Source of the DNA: an uncultured Terrimonas sp.
GTDB taxonomy: Bacteria > Bacteroidota > Bacteroidia > Chitinophagales > Chitinophagaceae
Direction of reading: 5' to 3'
Length of the DNA: 19,739 nt
NCBI GenBank assembly: GCA_946886925.1
Contig: CAMPJQ010000004.1
Location: 1 to 19,739 of the forward strand
Shown: positions 6,488 to 15,432 of the stretch, one piece after another
How positions within the stretch are numbered: the stretch's first letter is position 1
Layout of the letters: the number at the start of each line of letters is the position of its first letter
The notes under the pieces: generated by a model
Seen by the model: the letters and a program-made list of their open reading frames with translations, nothing else
Database searches by the model: none
Told to the model about the DNA's origin: nothing
Translations under genes and position numbers: made by a program

Positions 6488-8893
6488 TCATTTATCCTTC
6501 TCTAAAATTTCAAACTGACTTGTAATCCGTTCACCCGTTTCGTCTACAATCGTTAAAAAATGTTTACCTGGTTTGGGATCCAAAGCCATTTGATGGAAAT
6601 GAACTGTAGTTCCGATATATACATCGTCTAAATGCCAGAAAATTTTTGCATCCGTTTTTTGATGAGCGGCTGTAAACACGGTTCTGCCTTTTTGCCCGGT
6701 TATTTCCCGGGGAACATAAATTTTGGCATAAGGTTCGGGGTAAATAAGGTCCATAGATTTATGGATACCCAAAGCAGCGCAACCCGGCAGGTATGGAGGC
6801 AGCTCCCTGTAATCCAAATGTTTCCTTTTGTAATACCATTCTATGACGGGAGGTAAAACAAACCAGTTTTTATGTACCATGGATGAAGGAACTGCGCAAT
6901 TTTCGGATACCCGGTATTTTTGGGTTGTATCTAAGTGAACGATGGTATGATAAGGGCAAAGTGGAACGCTCGTGCTATGGAGCGAAACTTTTATCGTATC
7001 AATATCACTGCAATTGATATTGGCCCTAAAACCGCTTTGCCGGCACATGGCAACAATTGCATAGTGTAATCCGGGTTCAGCAAACCACGGAGACGATGGC
7101 AGGGCACGCACTATATCAAACATAATAGGTGCTGCAGCCTGCACACCAATAAGGCCAGGCCTTCCTTCTCCGTTGCCATTACCTGCCCATACGGCAATAA
7201 CGTAACGTGGTGTTACCCCAATAGCCCATGCATCTCTGAACCCGAAGCTGGTACCGGTTTTCCAAGCCACCCGCTGCGATGAACTGAACTGTTTCCACAA
7301 CCCTTCTTCCCCCGGTCGCATTACTTCCTCCATTGCCTGAAACATGTACCAGGTGGATATGGGGTCTATGAAGTTAATAGTTCGCTGATCGGTTGATTGA
7401 GTGGTTGACTGGTTGTTAGCGGAAAGATAATAAGGCTCATGAAAATCTTTTGCCAATACTTTTCCATTATTTCTTTTTGCATGATTAAGCGCTCTGGCCA
7501 TTCCTGCATATACACCTGCTAGCTCCCATGGTGTTACTTCACAGCCTCCCAAAATAAGCGATAGTCCGTAATGATCTGCGGGCTGGCTTAAAGTAGTGAT
7601 ACCGGTTTTTTTCAGCAAATCATAAAACCGGGGGTATTTATAGTCGCGTAACATGCGTACTGCGGGTACATTTAACGATCTCGACAATGCGCGGGAGGCT
7701 GGAACTGCGCCATCATAATCGTGGTCGAAATTTTGAGGAGTATATCCGCCGATCTGTGTAGGAATATCAGGCACTAATGTATTTGGGAGCAGCAATCCGT
7801 CTGTTAGCATACCTGCATACAATAAAGGTTTTAAGGCACTGCCCGGGCTTCTGCCCGATGTAATGATATCAACATGACTTTGCAATTCTGGATTTTCGGG
7901 GTGATAGGCATTGCCCACGTATGCCAGGGTTTTACCGGTTTCAACTTCCAGCACCAATGCACATGCGTTGTTAATGCCATTGCCTTTTAAAAAGCGATGA
8001 TGCTGTTCAACAATTTGGCTCACCGTGTTTTGCAGGTTGAGGTTAATGGTGGTTCGTGCACGGGTATAATCGCCGGGAGTAGCTTCCTTTTTAAAACGCT
8101 GCAGTAAATGGGGCGCCAGTTGGGGCAGGGATTTGGGTTCATCCGGCAAAGGCTCCAGTTTTGCCAGTGCACAGGAAGTACTGTCTATTTTTTCCTGTTC
8201 TTTCAACTTATCGAGTAAGCGATTTCTTTTTGTTAACAATACCTGCCTGTTTTTTCCCGGGTGCACCAATGCCGGAGCATTGGGCAATACGGCCAGCGTT
8301 GCCATCTCACCCCAACTCAGTTTATCAGCACTTCTTCCATAATACCGCCATGCCGCAGCATCAAGCCCTATTACGTTACTGCCAAAGGGTGCATTGGATG
8401 CATACAATGCAAGTATGTCATTTTTAGAACGGGCTATTTCAAGGCGTACGGCTAAAATAGCCTCGATCAGCTTTTGCAGAATATTCCTGTTTTTATTGCG
8501 TGATAGGCGGATCACCTGCATGGTAATTGTACTGCCGCCACTCACTATTCCGGAAGATCGCACATTTTGTCGTATAGCCCTTAGTATGGCTAAAGGGTCA
8601 ATTCCCGGGTGATGGTTGAAACGCTTGTCTTCAAAACTGATGATACACTGTTTGAATTTTTCCGGTACGTTTTCATTATAGGGGAAACGCCATTGCCCAT
8701 CGGCTGCAATGCTTGCACCCAGCAATTCACCCTGTGCATCTTCTATAACATAAGAAGTAGGCGAATGAAACAGGCGATCAGGCAAACAAAGCCAAAACCA
8801 TAGTAACGCGCCAGCGGTAACCACCCCAATAATTTTGGCTCTTCTTTTCATGTTGCGGATAGGCCGGTATATGGAAGATAAAGACAGGCTCAT
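6488..8893 (-). CDS. pbpC: Penicillin-binding protein 1C
   Basis: Bifunctional peptidoglycan synthase: polymerises glycan strands and cross-links peptides in the periplasm, anchored by one N-terminal helix (about residues 20-37). Glycosyltransferase family 51 domain at about 50-230 with catalytic E88 in F-E-D-K-R-F and the G-G-S120-T-I-T-M-Q motif. Transpeptidase domain at about 305-600 with S352-A-L-K355, S406-L-N408 and K545-T-G-T. The C-terminal 140 residues form the extra domain typical of PBP1C. Length (801) is normal. An in-frame low-complexity stretch at about 493-505, N-N-Q-S-T-T-Q-S-T-D-Q, is made of 8-bp tandem repeats and is not expected in the family. A second ATG at 8851 would give a start M-K-R-R-A-K just before the helix. 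It follows the alpha-2-macroglobulin gene by 81 bases, the classic pairing for wall repair after envelope breach. Confidence 0.95.
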   Translation of the reverse strand: MSLSLSSIYRPIRNMKRRAKIIGVVTAGALLWFWLCLPDRLFHSPTSYVIEDAQGELLGASIAADGQWRFPYNENVPEKFKQCIISFEDKRFNHHPGIDPLAILRAIRQNVRSSGIVSGGSTITMQVIRLSRNKNRNILQKLIEAILAVRLEIARSKNDILALYASNAPFGSNVIGLDAAAWRYYGRSADKLSWGEMATLAVLPNAPALVHPGKNRQVLLTKRNRLLDKLKEQEKIDSTSCALAKLEPLPDEPKSLPQLAPHLLQRFKKEATPGDYTRARTTINLNLQNTVSQIVEQHHRFLKGNGINNACALVLEVETGKTLAYVGNAYHPENPELQSHVDIITSGRSPGSALKPLLYAGMLTDGLLLPNTLVPDIPTQIGGYTPQNFDHDYDGAVPASRALSRSLNVPAVRMLRDYKYPRFYDLLKKTGITTLSQPADHYGLSLILGGCEVTPWELAGVYAGMARALNHAKRNNGKVLAKDFHEPYYLSANNQSTTQSTDQRTINFIDPISTWYMFQAMEEVMRPGEEGLWKQFSSSQRVAWKTGTSFGFRDAWAIGVTPRYVIAVWAGNGNGEGRPGLIGVQAAAPIMFDIVRALPSSPWFAEPGLHYAIVAMCRQSGFRANINCSDIDTIKVSLHSTSVPLCPYHTIVHLDTTQKYRVSENCAVPSSMVHKNWFVLPPVIEWYYKRKHLDYRELPPYLPGCAALGIHKSMDLIYPEPYAKIYVPREITGQKGRTVFTAAHQKTDAKIFWHLDDVYIGTTVHFHQMALDPKPGKHFLTIVDETGERITSQFEILEKDK
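7392..7415 (-). repeat. Three 8-bp tandem repeats inside pbpC
   Basis: On the minus strand the units are CAACCAGT, CAACCACT and CAATCAAC. The array is 24 bases, so it keeps the pbpC frame, and gives Q-S-T-T-Q-S-T within a longer low-complexity stretch. A related 11-base string, CAACCACTCAA, occurs in the DUF1080 gene (18802-18812, minus). Confidence 0.6.
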
Positions 8894-8926
8894 TTAAAAT
8901 ATATCATCCAACCTTTAAGTGTATTA

Positions 8927-8954
8927 ACAATAAATCACAAATCACAAACTATAA
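8927..8954. repeat. Degenerate 7-bp tandem repeats between pbpC and the macroglobulin gene
   Basis: Four contiguous heptamers read ACAATAA, ATCACAA, ATCACAA, ACTATAA on the plus strand, two of them identical. They lie in the 81-base gap of the macroglobulin-pbpC operon. The same kind of unit recurs at 16064-16084. Confidence 0.6.
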
Positions 8955-8974
8955 ATTGTATTTGCTATCTCCAA

Positions 8975-11900
8975 TTACCTCACTTCCACCCACTTCCCTT
9001 TTACCCCTGCGCTTATGGTATTGTCGTACATGGCCTCACAATACACAGCTGGTAAAAAATATTTTCCCAAATAAGCGGCGTTCAGCATTACATAATATGT
9101 ATTTGTTTCGCCTTCTTTGATGTCAAAATGTGTGTACACTCTGTCATCCCGGATATCCTGGTAGTTGAATGGAGAAGGTTTAAAACTGCCTTCATTATCC
9201 AGCATCCGCGTATTCAGTATTTCCCACCCACCGGGGAATATTTGTGAAAGGGTCATATTGTTATACTTACCCCGTATACCCGGGTTGCGGATGCTTACCT
9301 TAGCAACAAAATCGGTTCCCTGTTCTAAAGTTTCAATATTCAGCGGACTGCCGTTTAGGTTGAGGTAGCTTACATGCATTGACAATACATCAGCATTATT
9401 ATTTACTGTTATATTTTCCCCGGTAACCGGTTGTCCCTGCGTTATCAGCCGTGCATATAACACATTTGTTCCTTTATTGATTACGGTTATCTTTTTATTG
9501 ATGTTTGCAACGTTTACCGGTATTTGTGTAATATAAGACTGTGAACTGATGGTTACATTTTTCCCGTTTACACCGGCATCGGCAATTATTTTTTCTCCGC
9601 TGGCATTTGTTCCGCAATAATCGGCAATGGCTATCAGGCTATAGGCCGTGGTTTGTGTGCTGTACCAGCTTTCGGTTGCCAGTTGCGCGGAAACAGATTG
9701 CAATACAGCAGCGGCTTCTTTTCGGTTGCCCATTATTGTTAGTGTTTCCAGAACCATCGCTTCATCGCGCAACCCGGAGCCGTATGAAATACCTGGTGAT
9801 TTGCGTTTTTCGAAACTGGTTCGTAAACCCGTGATAAGCGCTGAGGCAACTTTTTGCTGGCCCGCAAGCTGATAAGCAGCCGCCAGCCGCCATTGGGCTT
9901 CGGGTGAAAGATATTTGAATTCTTTCAACCGGTTCATGGCGCCCAACTCAGGCGAATTGGCTAAAGCCAGGAGGTATAAGCGATAGGATTGTGTAAGATC
10001 GCCACCATAAAAATTAGTGGCAGATGGCGACCACCGGGTGGCTTTGCCGCGCTGATAAGTAAGCCAGTTTTGCAGCATATCGGCCGGTACAATATATCCT
10101 TTTTCCTGCGCCTTCAGTAAAAAATGCCCGGCATAACTGGTTCCCCATTCATCACTTTCCGGCAACCCGGGCCAATAGCTGAATCCGCCATCCGGAAGCT
10201 GAAAATTTTTATAACGTTCAATGCCCGAGCGAATATTTCTTTCGGTTTCCGCTTTTTTGCGATCGCTCAGATCCGTTAGCTGGCCGAGCACCAATTGCGG
10301 AAATATTGCAGAAGTAATCTGCTCAATACAACCATGCGGATATTGTATAAGGTAATCCAGTCTTTTTTTGAGATTAATGGCCGGTATACTTGAAATTTCA
10401 AGTGTGGCCTTTCCGTTTGCCGGAATGCCAATTGGTTTTACTGTTTCATTCCATTGCCCGCCTGCATTGAGTTCAGATGAAACCACCTGGGTTATTGCTG
10501 GATTAGGATTGCGCACATCTAATTCTACTTCATAATCTGCTTTTTCATTGCCACTGGTTGCCAGCAATTTCACTTTACCGATACCTGTATTTTCTTTTAC
10601 TTTTACGTCAAAATAAACCATCTTTTCACCCGGCGATGCAAAAGATACCTGCCGCGAAGCGCTGCCTGTTGTCTCTATATAAGCATTGCTTTGCAAGGTT
10701 ACTGTAACGTTACGTATATTATTCTCCATTGCAAAAACGGTTACCGGCAGCCTTATGGTTTCCATTGGGCTCAATACCCTGGGCAGCGTACCCAATAACA
10801 TTAAGGGCTTCTTTACGGCTATTGTTTTTTCTGCAAACCCATAGGCCCCCTCTCCGGCGGCAACTACCATTGCTCTTACGGAACCCACATAAGGCGGCAG
10901 TTGATAGCTGTGTGTTTGTTTTTGACCTTTATTCAGATGAAACGGCCCAAGATATTTTACCACGGGTTTAAAACGGTTGGCTCTTTTTTCCTTTGCACCG
11001 CCACTGGCTTCTTCATCGCCACCAATCGTTAAAATTCTTTCCAGTCCATTGCCCCATGCGCCAATTACATTATCAAACAGGTCCCAGCTTTTTACACCCA
11101 GGGCTTCTCTTGCGTAAAATGAAGCATGCGGATCAGGCGTTTTAAAACGGGTAAGATCAAGCAATCCTTCGTCTACAATCGCCACGCAGTAGGTCATTGC
11201 CCTGCCTGAAATTTCAGAAACGGTAACGGAAGTTTTTTGTTCCGGACGTATCACACCGGGCATACTGATCAACGGTTTGATCACTGTATTTTTATCTTCA
11301 ATTAAAATTGGAATAACGCCATACATACGGATTGGTAAATCGTTCGCGGTTTGTGCGTGTGGCTGCAATAAACTTACATTGGCATATATGTTGGGCGCCA
11401 TGCCTGCTTCGGCTTTAAATATATAAACGGTTTGGCCCTCCTGTGTTTCGATCCAGTCTGTTTTTATAATGCGGCTTCCCGATTCAATGCTGATCAATGC
11501 CCTGCCACCCTTGCTGCCGGGTATACGAAGCGTAATATCTTCATCCACATTATATTTTGCCTTGTCGGAGGTAAACGACAGCATTGCCGCCGCTGACGGA
11601 TCGTTGGCATTGCCACGCGTTTGCCACCCCGGATCATCGAAGTATACTACCTGGCCTGTGGTATGCCCGCTGCTCCGGTCTCTTACAAGAACAAGATAGC
11701 GGCCCCATTCATTTTCAGGTGCGGAAAACTTCCATTTACCAACGCCATTGGTTAAGCGCACTGTATCTTTCTTCAATAATTTATTATAAGTATCCTGTGT
11801 AAAATTGCTGAAGCCATCGCCGGTATTGTCCCACCACCATCGCCAGCTTACCCGGTATAGCTCTATCTCTACCTGTTGTGCACCCGCTAACGCATTTCCA

Positions 11901-14551
11901 TTGGCATCCACATTTACAATGGGAAGTTCATAGCTTTTGTTTGTTAATAAAAAGCCCCAGGGTTTTTGCCCTTCGGGCATGTTAATACCCGCGTAGCTTT
12001 TATAAGGACTGTAGGGCATAACCATATTATCAACGCTGAAAGCGCCGCCTGGCTCAAACACTTTTACCAGCAGGCTGGCACTGAGCATGCCTGGGGCATT
12101 TTTTATGGCACCCAATTTTGTATTTACAGTTGCCACACCTTCTTCATTCAGCTTTCCGTCAAAAATAGTTTTGGTTTCAGTAGTATAGGCAGCCGTAGGA
12201 TCATCAAAATGATAAGCCGGATATTTTTTGAAAACTGTTTTTCGTGCATACAATGAGGCGTCAACCTTTGCAGCAAGGTTTCTTGCAGGCGTGCCAAAAA
12301 GCCATTGCGACTGGAGTGTGCCGGAAGTACCGTCTTTACCCAATATGGGATCCTTGCCAAAATCCAGGTCAATCTTCAGGCGGTTAGGCATTACCGTTTC
12401 AACCTTTAATCTTTTTTCGAACACCGCGCCACCCACTTTGATTTTTGCCAGCCAGTTGCCGGTTGGGGAAGAGGCACCGGTGGAGGTTGTAAAAAGATAA
12501 AAGCCATGTTCACCCGATGTTTTCACCAGGCGTTTGTACAATTGTCCCTGCGGTGTAATTAAATTAAATTCTACAGGATGGTCTGCAGGCAGCCTGCCCG
12601 CTTTATCTTCCATAATAAAATTGATATACATTGCATCGCCCGGACGCCATACGCCGCGTTCTCCGAAAATAAAACCTTTAAGCCCGTTCTTAACTTCCAC
12701 GCCCGATACATCAAACCGGCTCAGCATAAGCGAACCGCCATCATCTAATTTCAGATACCCTCTTTCGTTGCCTTTTCTGGCAACCAGCAAATAGGGTTTT
12801 TTCTTCAGGTCAAAATTTGCCAGTCCGTTCTTATCGCTTTTTGTTTTAAAAATCACCTGCTGCTGGTAATCGAGAAGTTCCAGCTCCACATTGCTCATTG
12901 GATCGGTACTAAGAATATCGGTTACAGCAATGAGCATGCTGTTATCGCCGGCACGCTTGGCCGTTAGCCCAATATTGGAAGCAATGATATTGCGACTGGC
13001 CCATCTTTCTTTATTGTAGTAAGAGGGACTGCATGGATTATCGCGCTGCTTCCAGTTATATCCGTAGGGATAATACGCATTGTATATCTTCCAAAAATCA
13101 TTATCGCTATCCAATCCATCATTATCGCTGCCGCTATACCAACCATATGATTCATCATCTTCGTCCCCTGTTTTATCGGCCGCACCGCAGGTATACAACG
13201 AATATTCTGGTCTGAATCCTATGGTTACGTGATATATGGCGCCGGGTTCCGCTTTCAGGTATTTGTCAATGTCTAATGAAAATTTTTGCTTGCGGTGAAG
13301 GTCAAGTGTTTTATCGTTATCCAGGCGCAGTGTTTGTTGTACAACAGGAACGGCTACACGACGAAGATCGGATTCGCCATCAAAATTATTGGACTGAAAA
13401 AACTGGGGGATATTGTTTTCATATACTTTAATGATGCTGATATCCACAGCGCTGAGGTTAATACTTTCAAAAGGCAATACTAATTTTCCGGAGTTGGGTA
13501 ATATAACACCGCGACCACGAATGGTAACGGAAGGTAACCTGTTTTCAAAAAACAAATTGGAAGAAAATGCTTTGCTTAATTTATCGCTCCAAATATTTTG
13601 TATGCCTTCATGTACCGTAACGGTATAGTTACCGTCAAAACTGTCGGGCACATATAATTTAACTTCGCTTCCATCAATACTGTAACTGAGATCTGTTTTA
13701 TTGCTCACTGTGATCAATCCGTTCAGTTGCTGATTGGTGGCGATGGCTTCCGAAAATTGCACGAGCACATAATTTTCCGTTTCCTGCACTGCACGAACGT
13801 TCAGAACTTTAAAATCGCCCACAGCAGGTATTTCAACCCGCTTTCCGCCTTTTTCTTTCAATCCCAGGGGAGCACCATCCCACTGTAATTTTAAGGAAGA
13901 AGCACTGGTAGTACGTTTAATATCTTCTATTGTAAAGCGATGAATGCGGGTGTTTTCATTGTGTTCCCATTTTATTGCAGGTGATTTATCCCCGTGCTCA
14001 GCAGTCAATATTTTTTCAACCGTGGCAAACGATTCAATGTCCGCAGTTTCAATAGCGCCATTCAATACCATCATTTCTTTTGAATTGCCAACTACTTTCA
14101 GCCCGGTTTCTTTTACCACGAAGGCAGGTTTTACAGCCTGTACGTTAAATGCAAAAGTTTTAAAAGCATCGGGTACATCGGTTGCCCTGGCGAGTTTGAA
14201 ATTTACTGTATATAACTGCCCTGGCGTAAGATATTCATCGGGTTTGAATTCGATGGTTCGGGCATCTACCCAGTATGCTTTGCCTTTTACCGACGGAGAA
14301 AAGGAAAATAAAGGATCTTTAAGCACTTCATTTAGCAAATGCGTGGAAGGAGCTTCTGCGGCCAGGCGTATCCGTATAGCTGCTGCTTTGGAAATAACGC
14401 CCGAAGTGTATCCTTCTATATATTTACTGAAAGCTGGATCAACACCGGTTATTTTTTCTTTTTTATTACATGCAAACATCAGCATGAAGACCAATAAAAA
14501 AGGAATATGCCATTGTTTACAAAGAACGATGAAGCGTTTGATAATATTCAT
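8975..14551 (-). CDS. Bacterial alpha-2-macroglobulin lipoprotein (YfhM-like)
   Basis: Very large periplasmic protease trap: attacking proteases cut its bait region, the protein collapses and its thioester binds the protease covalently. From the ATG at 14551 it has 1858 residues: a lipoprotein signal ending M-F-A-C28, many beta-sandwich macroglobulin domains, the thioester motif P-H-G-C1408-I-E-Q1411, a helical thioester domain after it (W-Y-S-T-Q-T-T-A-Y is typical) and a beta-rich C-terminus. The frame is open to 14677, but that start would put 42 unrelated residues before the signal peptide, so 14551 is preferred. An acidic, Asp/Asn/Tyr-rich insert near residues 450-500 contains a 21-bp in-frame duplication. 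It precedes pbpC, as in many bacteria with the YfhM-PBP1C pair. The complete thioester argues for covalent trapping. Identification is strong; the bait site cannot be placed by eye. Confidence 0.94.
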   Translation of the reverse strand: MNIIKRFIVLCKQWHIPFLLVFMLMFACNKKEKITGVDPAFSKYIEGYTSGVISKAAAIRIRLAAEAPSTHLLNEVLKDPLFSFSPSVKGKAYWVDARTIEFKPDEYLTPGQLYTVNFKLARATDVPDAFKTFAFNVQAVKPAFVVKETGLKVVGNSKEMMVLNGAIETADIESFATVEKILTAEHGDKSPAIKWEHNENTRIHRFTIEDIKRTTSASSLKLQWDGAPLGLKEKGGKRVEIPAVGDFKVLNVRAVQETENYVLVQFSEAIATNQQLNGLITVSNKTDLSYSIDGSEVKLYVPDSFDGNYTVTVHEGIQNIWSDKLSKAFSSNLFFENRLPSVTIRGRGVILPNSGKLVLPFESINLSAVDISIIKVYENNIPQFFQSNNFDGESDLRRVAVPVVQQTLRLDNDKTLDLHRKQKFSLDIDKYLKAEPGAIYHVTIGFRPEYSLYTCGAADKTGDEDDESYGWYSGSDNDGLDSDNDFWKIYNAYYPYGYNWKQRDNPCSPSYYNKERWASRNIIASNIGLTAKRAGDNSMLIAVTDILSTDPMSNVELELLDYQQQVIFKTKSDKNGLANFDLKKKPYLLVARKGNERGYLKLDDGGSLMLSRFDVSGVEVKNGLKGFIFGERGVWRPGDAMYINFIMEDKAGRLPADHPVEFNLITPQGQLYKRLVKTSGEHGFYLFTTSTGASSPTGNWLAKIKVGGAVFEKRLKVETVMPNRLKIDLDFGKDPILGKDGTSGTLQSQWLFGTPARNLAAKVDASLYARKTVFKKYPAYHFDDPTAAYTTETKTIFDGKLNEEGVATVNTKLGAIKNAPGMLSASLLVKVFEPGGAFSVDNMVMPYSPYKSYAGINMPEGQKPWGFLLTNKSYELPIVNVDANGNALAGAQQVEIELYRVSWRWWWDNTGDGFSNFTQDTYNKLLKKDTVRLTNGVGKWKFSAPENEWGRYLVLVRDRSSGHTTGQVVYFDDPGWQTRGNANDPSAAAMLSFTSDKAKYNVDEDITLRIPGSKGGRALISIESGSRIIKTDWIETQEGQTVYIFKAEAGMAPNIYANVSLLQPHAQTANDLPIRMYGVIPILIEDKNTVIKPLISMPGVIRPEQKTSVTVSEISGRAMTYCVAIVDEGLLDLTRFKTPDPHASFYAREALGVKSWDLFDNVIGAWGNGLERILTIGGDEEASGGAKEKRANRFKPVVKYLGPFHLNKGQKQTHSYQLPPYVGSVRAMVVAAGEGAYGFAEKTIAVKKPLMLLGTLPRVLSPMETIRLPVTVFAMENNIRNVTVTLQSNAYIETTGSASRQVSFASPGEKMVYFDVKVKENTGIGKVKLLATSGNEKADYEVELDVRNPNPAITQVVSSELNAGGQWNETVKPIGIPANGKATLEISSIPAINLKKRLDYLIQYPHGCIEQITSAIFPQLVLGQLTDLSDRKKAETERNIRSGIERYKNFQLPDGGFSYWPGLPESDEWGTSYAGHFLLKAQEKGYIVPADMLQNWLTYQRGKATRWSPSATNFYGGDLTQSYRLYLLALANSPELGAMNRLKEFKYLSPEAQWRLAAAYQLAGQQKVASALITGLRTSFEKRKSPGISYGSGLRDEAMVLETLTIMGNRKEAAAVLQSVSAQLATESWYSTQTTAYSLIAIADYCGTNASGEKIIADAGVNGKNVTISSQSYITQIPVNVANINKKITVINKGTNVLYARLITQGQPVTGENITVNNNADVLSMHVSYLNLNGSPLNIETLEQGTDFVAKVSIRNPGIRGKYNNMTLSQIFPGGWEILNTRMLDNEGSFKPSPFNYQDIRDDRVYTHFDIKEGETNTYYVMLNAAYLGKYFLPAVYCEAMYDNTISAGVKGKWVEVR
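13097..13129 (-). repeat. 21-bp in-frame duplication in the macroglobulin acidic insert
   Basis: The 12-base string AGCGATAATGAT (minus strand) occurs twice, exactly 21 bases apart (13118-13129 and 13097-13108), encoding S-D-N-D-G-L-D then S-D-N-D-F-W from residue 475. This looks like a recent small duplication inside a low-complexity, acidic segment. Confidence 0.6.
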
Positions 14552-14581
14552 GATGCGGGAAAGGTTTAAGCCTGAGTAAAG

Positions 14582-14608
14582 CAAAGTAAAAATTTTATAT
14601 AGTGCAAA
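14582..14608 (-). promoter_or_regulatory. Candidate promoter for the macroglobulin-pbpC operon
   Basis: On the minus strand TTTG (14605-14608) is followed after 16 bases by TACTTTG (14582-14588), close to the Bacteroidota -33 TTTG and -7 TAnnTTTG pair. The -7 match is only partial and the spacing slightly short. It lies about 31 bases before the chosen ATG at 14551 and supports that start over 14677, which is upstream of it. Confidence 0.35.
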
Positions 14609-14698
14609 CCGCAGATTTTTGTTTTGGTTAAGATTAAGATAAATCAACCCGGTTGCTGCCAAAGTCAGATGCGGCAATATCCATCGTATAAAAACAGG

Positions 14699-15364
14699 TT
14701 AGGTCATCACCCAAACCAAGCATATCTCCTTAAAATTAATAAAGGGCAGTGCAAATGATAAAGCATGTTGCTTTAAAAACAAACCATTCATTTTTCCTTT
14801 TCCCGGTATGAGCAGCATATCGTTGAGCGGTTGCAGCCTGATCTGATCACTGAAATCCACTTTTCCATTACCATACCATTTAAAAACCGCTTCTTTTGCG
14901 CTCCATAGCAACGTTAATTTGCGAAGAAAAATGTCTTCAGTTGCAGCATTCGGTTCATCAAGCCGGTTGTTTTCCTTTTCTATAACTGTCAGCTCTTCTG
15001 CATGCAGGAATTTATGACGTACACGGGCTACTTTGGGTGAAGGAATTTCAATGTCAATGCCCACGCGGCTTGTACGGCTAACAATAGCAGCGGCATAATC
15101 GCCACAATGTGAAATGGAGAAATGAAAGGCTTCATCAGCCAGGAAAGGCTTTTTGGTGCTTGCGATCCGGATCAATTCGTTGGGGAAATCGGGAAATAAA
15201 AAGCGCAGCAGGTAGCGCCCCGCCAAATGTTGCAAACGTTTATGGGGATGAGTGATGTCGTGCTGCAGCGGAACCTTAGCCAGGAAGAAATCTTCGGGCT
15301 CGGCAATATGCCAAACCCCTAATTTTGTTGATTCGTTGATATTATGTTGATAAAATAAAGGCAT
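14699..15364 (-). CDS. 4'-phosphopantetheinyl transferase (Sfp/AcpT family)
   Basis: Transfers the phosphopantetheine arm of CoA to a serine of an acyl- or peptidyl-carrier protein, activating fatty-acid, polyketide or peptide synthesis. From the ATG at 15364 it has 221 residues, usual for the Sfp-like pseudo-dimer. Key motifs are F81-S-I-S-H-C-G-D, V101-G-I-D104-I-E106 (magnesium site) and W154-S-A-K-E158-A-V-F-K162. The frame is open to 15451, but that start lies inside the divergent dcd gene and adds 29 residues before the typical N-terminus, so 15364 is preferred. No carrier protein or synthase lies in the window, so its target is unknown. It is 147 bases upstream of the macroglobulin gene on the same strand; a functional link is not implied. 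Identification is strong. Confidence 0.92.
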   Translation of the reverse strand: MPLFYQHNINESTKLGVWHIAEPEDFFLAKVPLQHDITHPHKRLQHLAGRYLLRFLFPDFPNELIRIASTKKPFLADEAFHFSISHCGDYAAAIVSRTSRVGIDIEIPSPKVARVRHKFLHAEELTVIEKENNRLDEPNAATEDIFLRKLTLLWSAKEAVFKWYGNGKVDFSDQIRLQPLNDMLLIPGKGKMNGLFLKQHALSFALPFINFKEICLVWVMT

Positions 15365-15432
15365 TACAAAAAACGAAATCCGAAATTCGCCGCGGAAAGA
15401 ATTCCGGAGCAAATAAACAAATAAATCAGGGA

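Noticed and set aside
13944..14579. 211-codon open frame on the plus strand antisense to the macroglobulin gene
   Set aside because: It lies wholly inside the N-terminal coding region of a confidently assigned gene and has no recognisable domain; a shadow frame.
14552..14677. 42-residue N-terminal extension of the macroglobulin
   Set aside because: It would bury the lipoprotein signal peptide and overlaps a candidate promoter; the ATG at 14551 is preferred.
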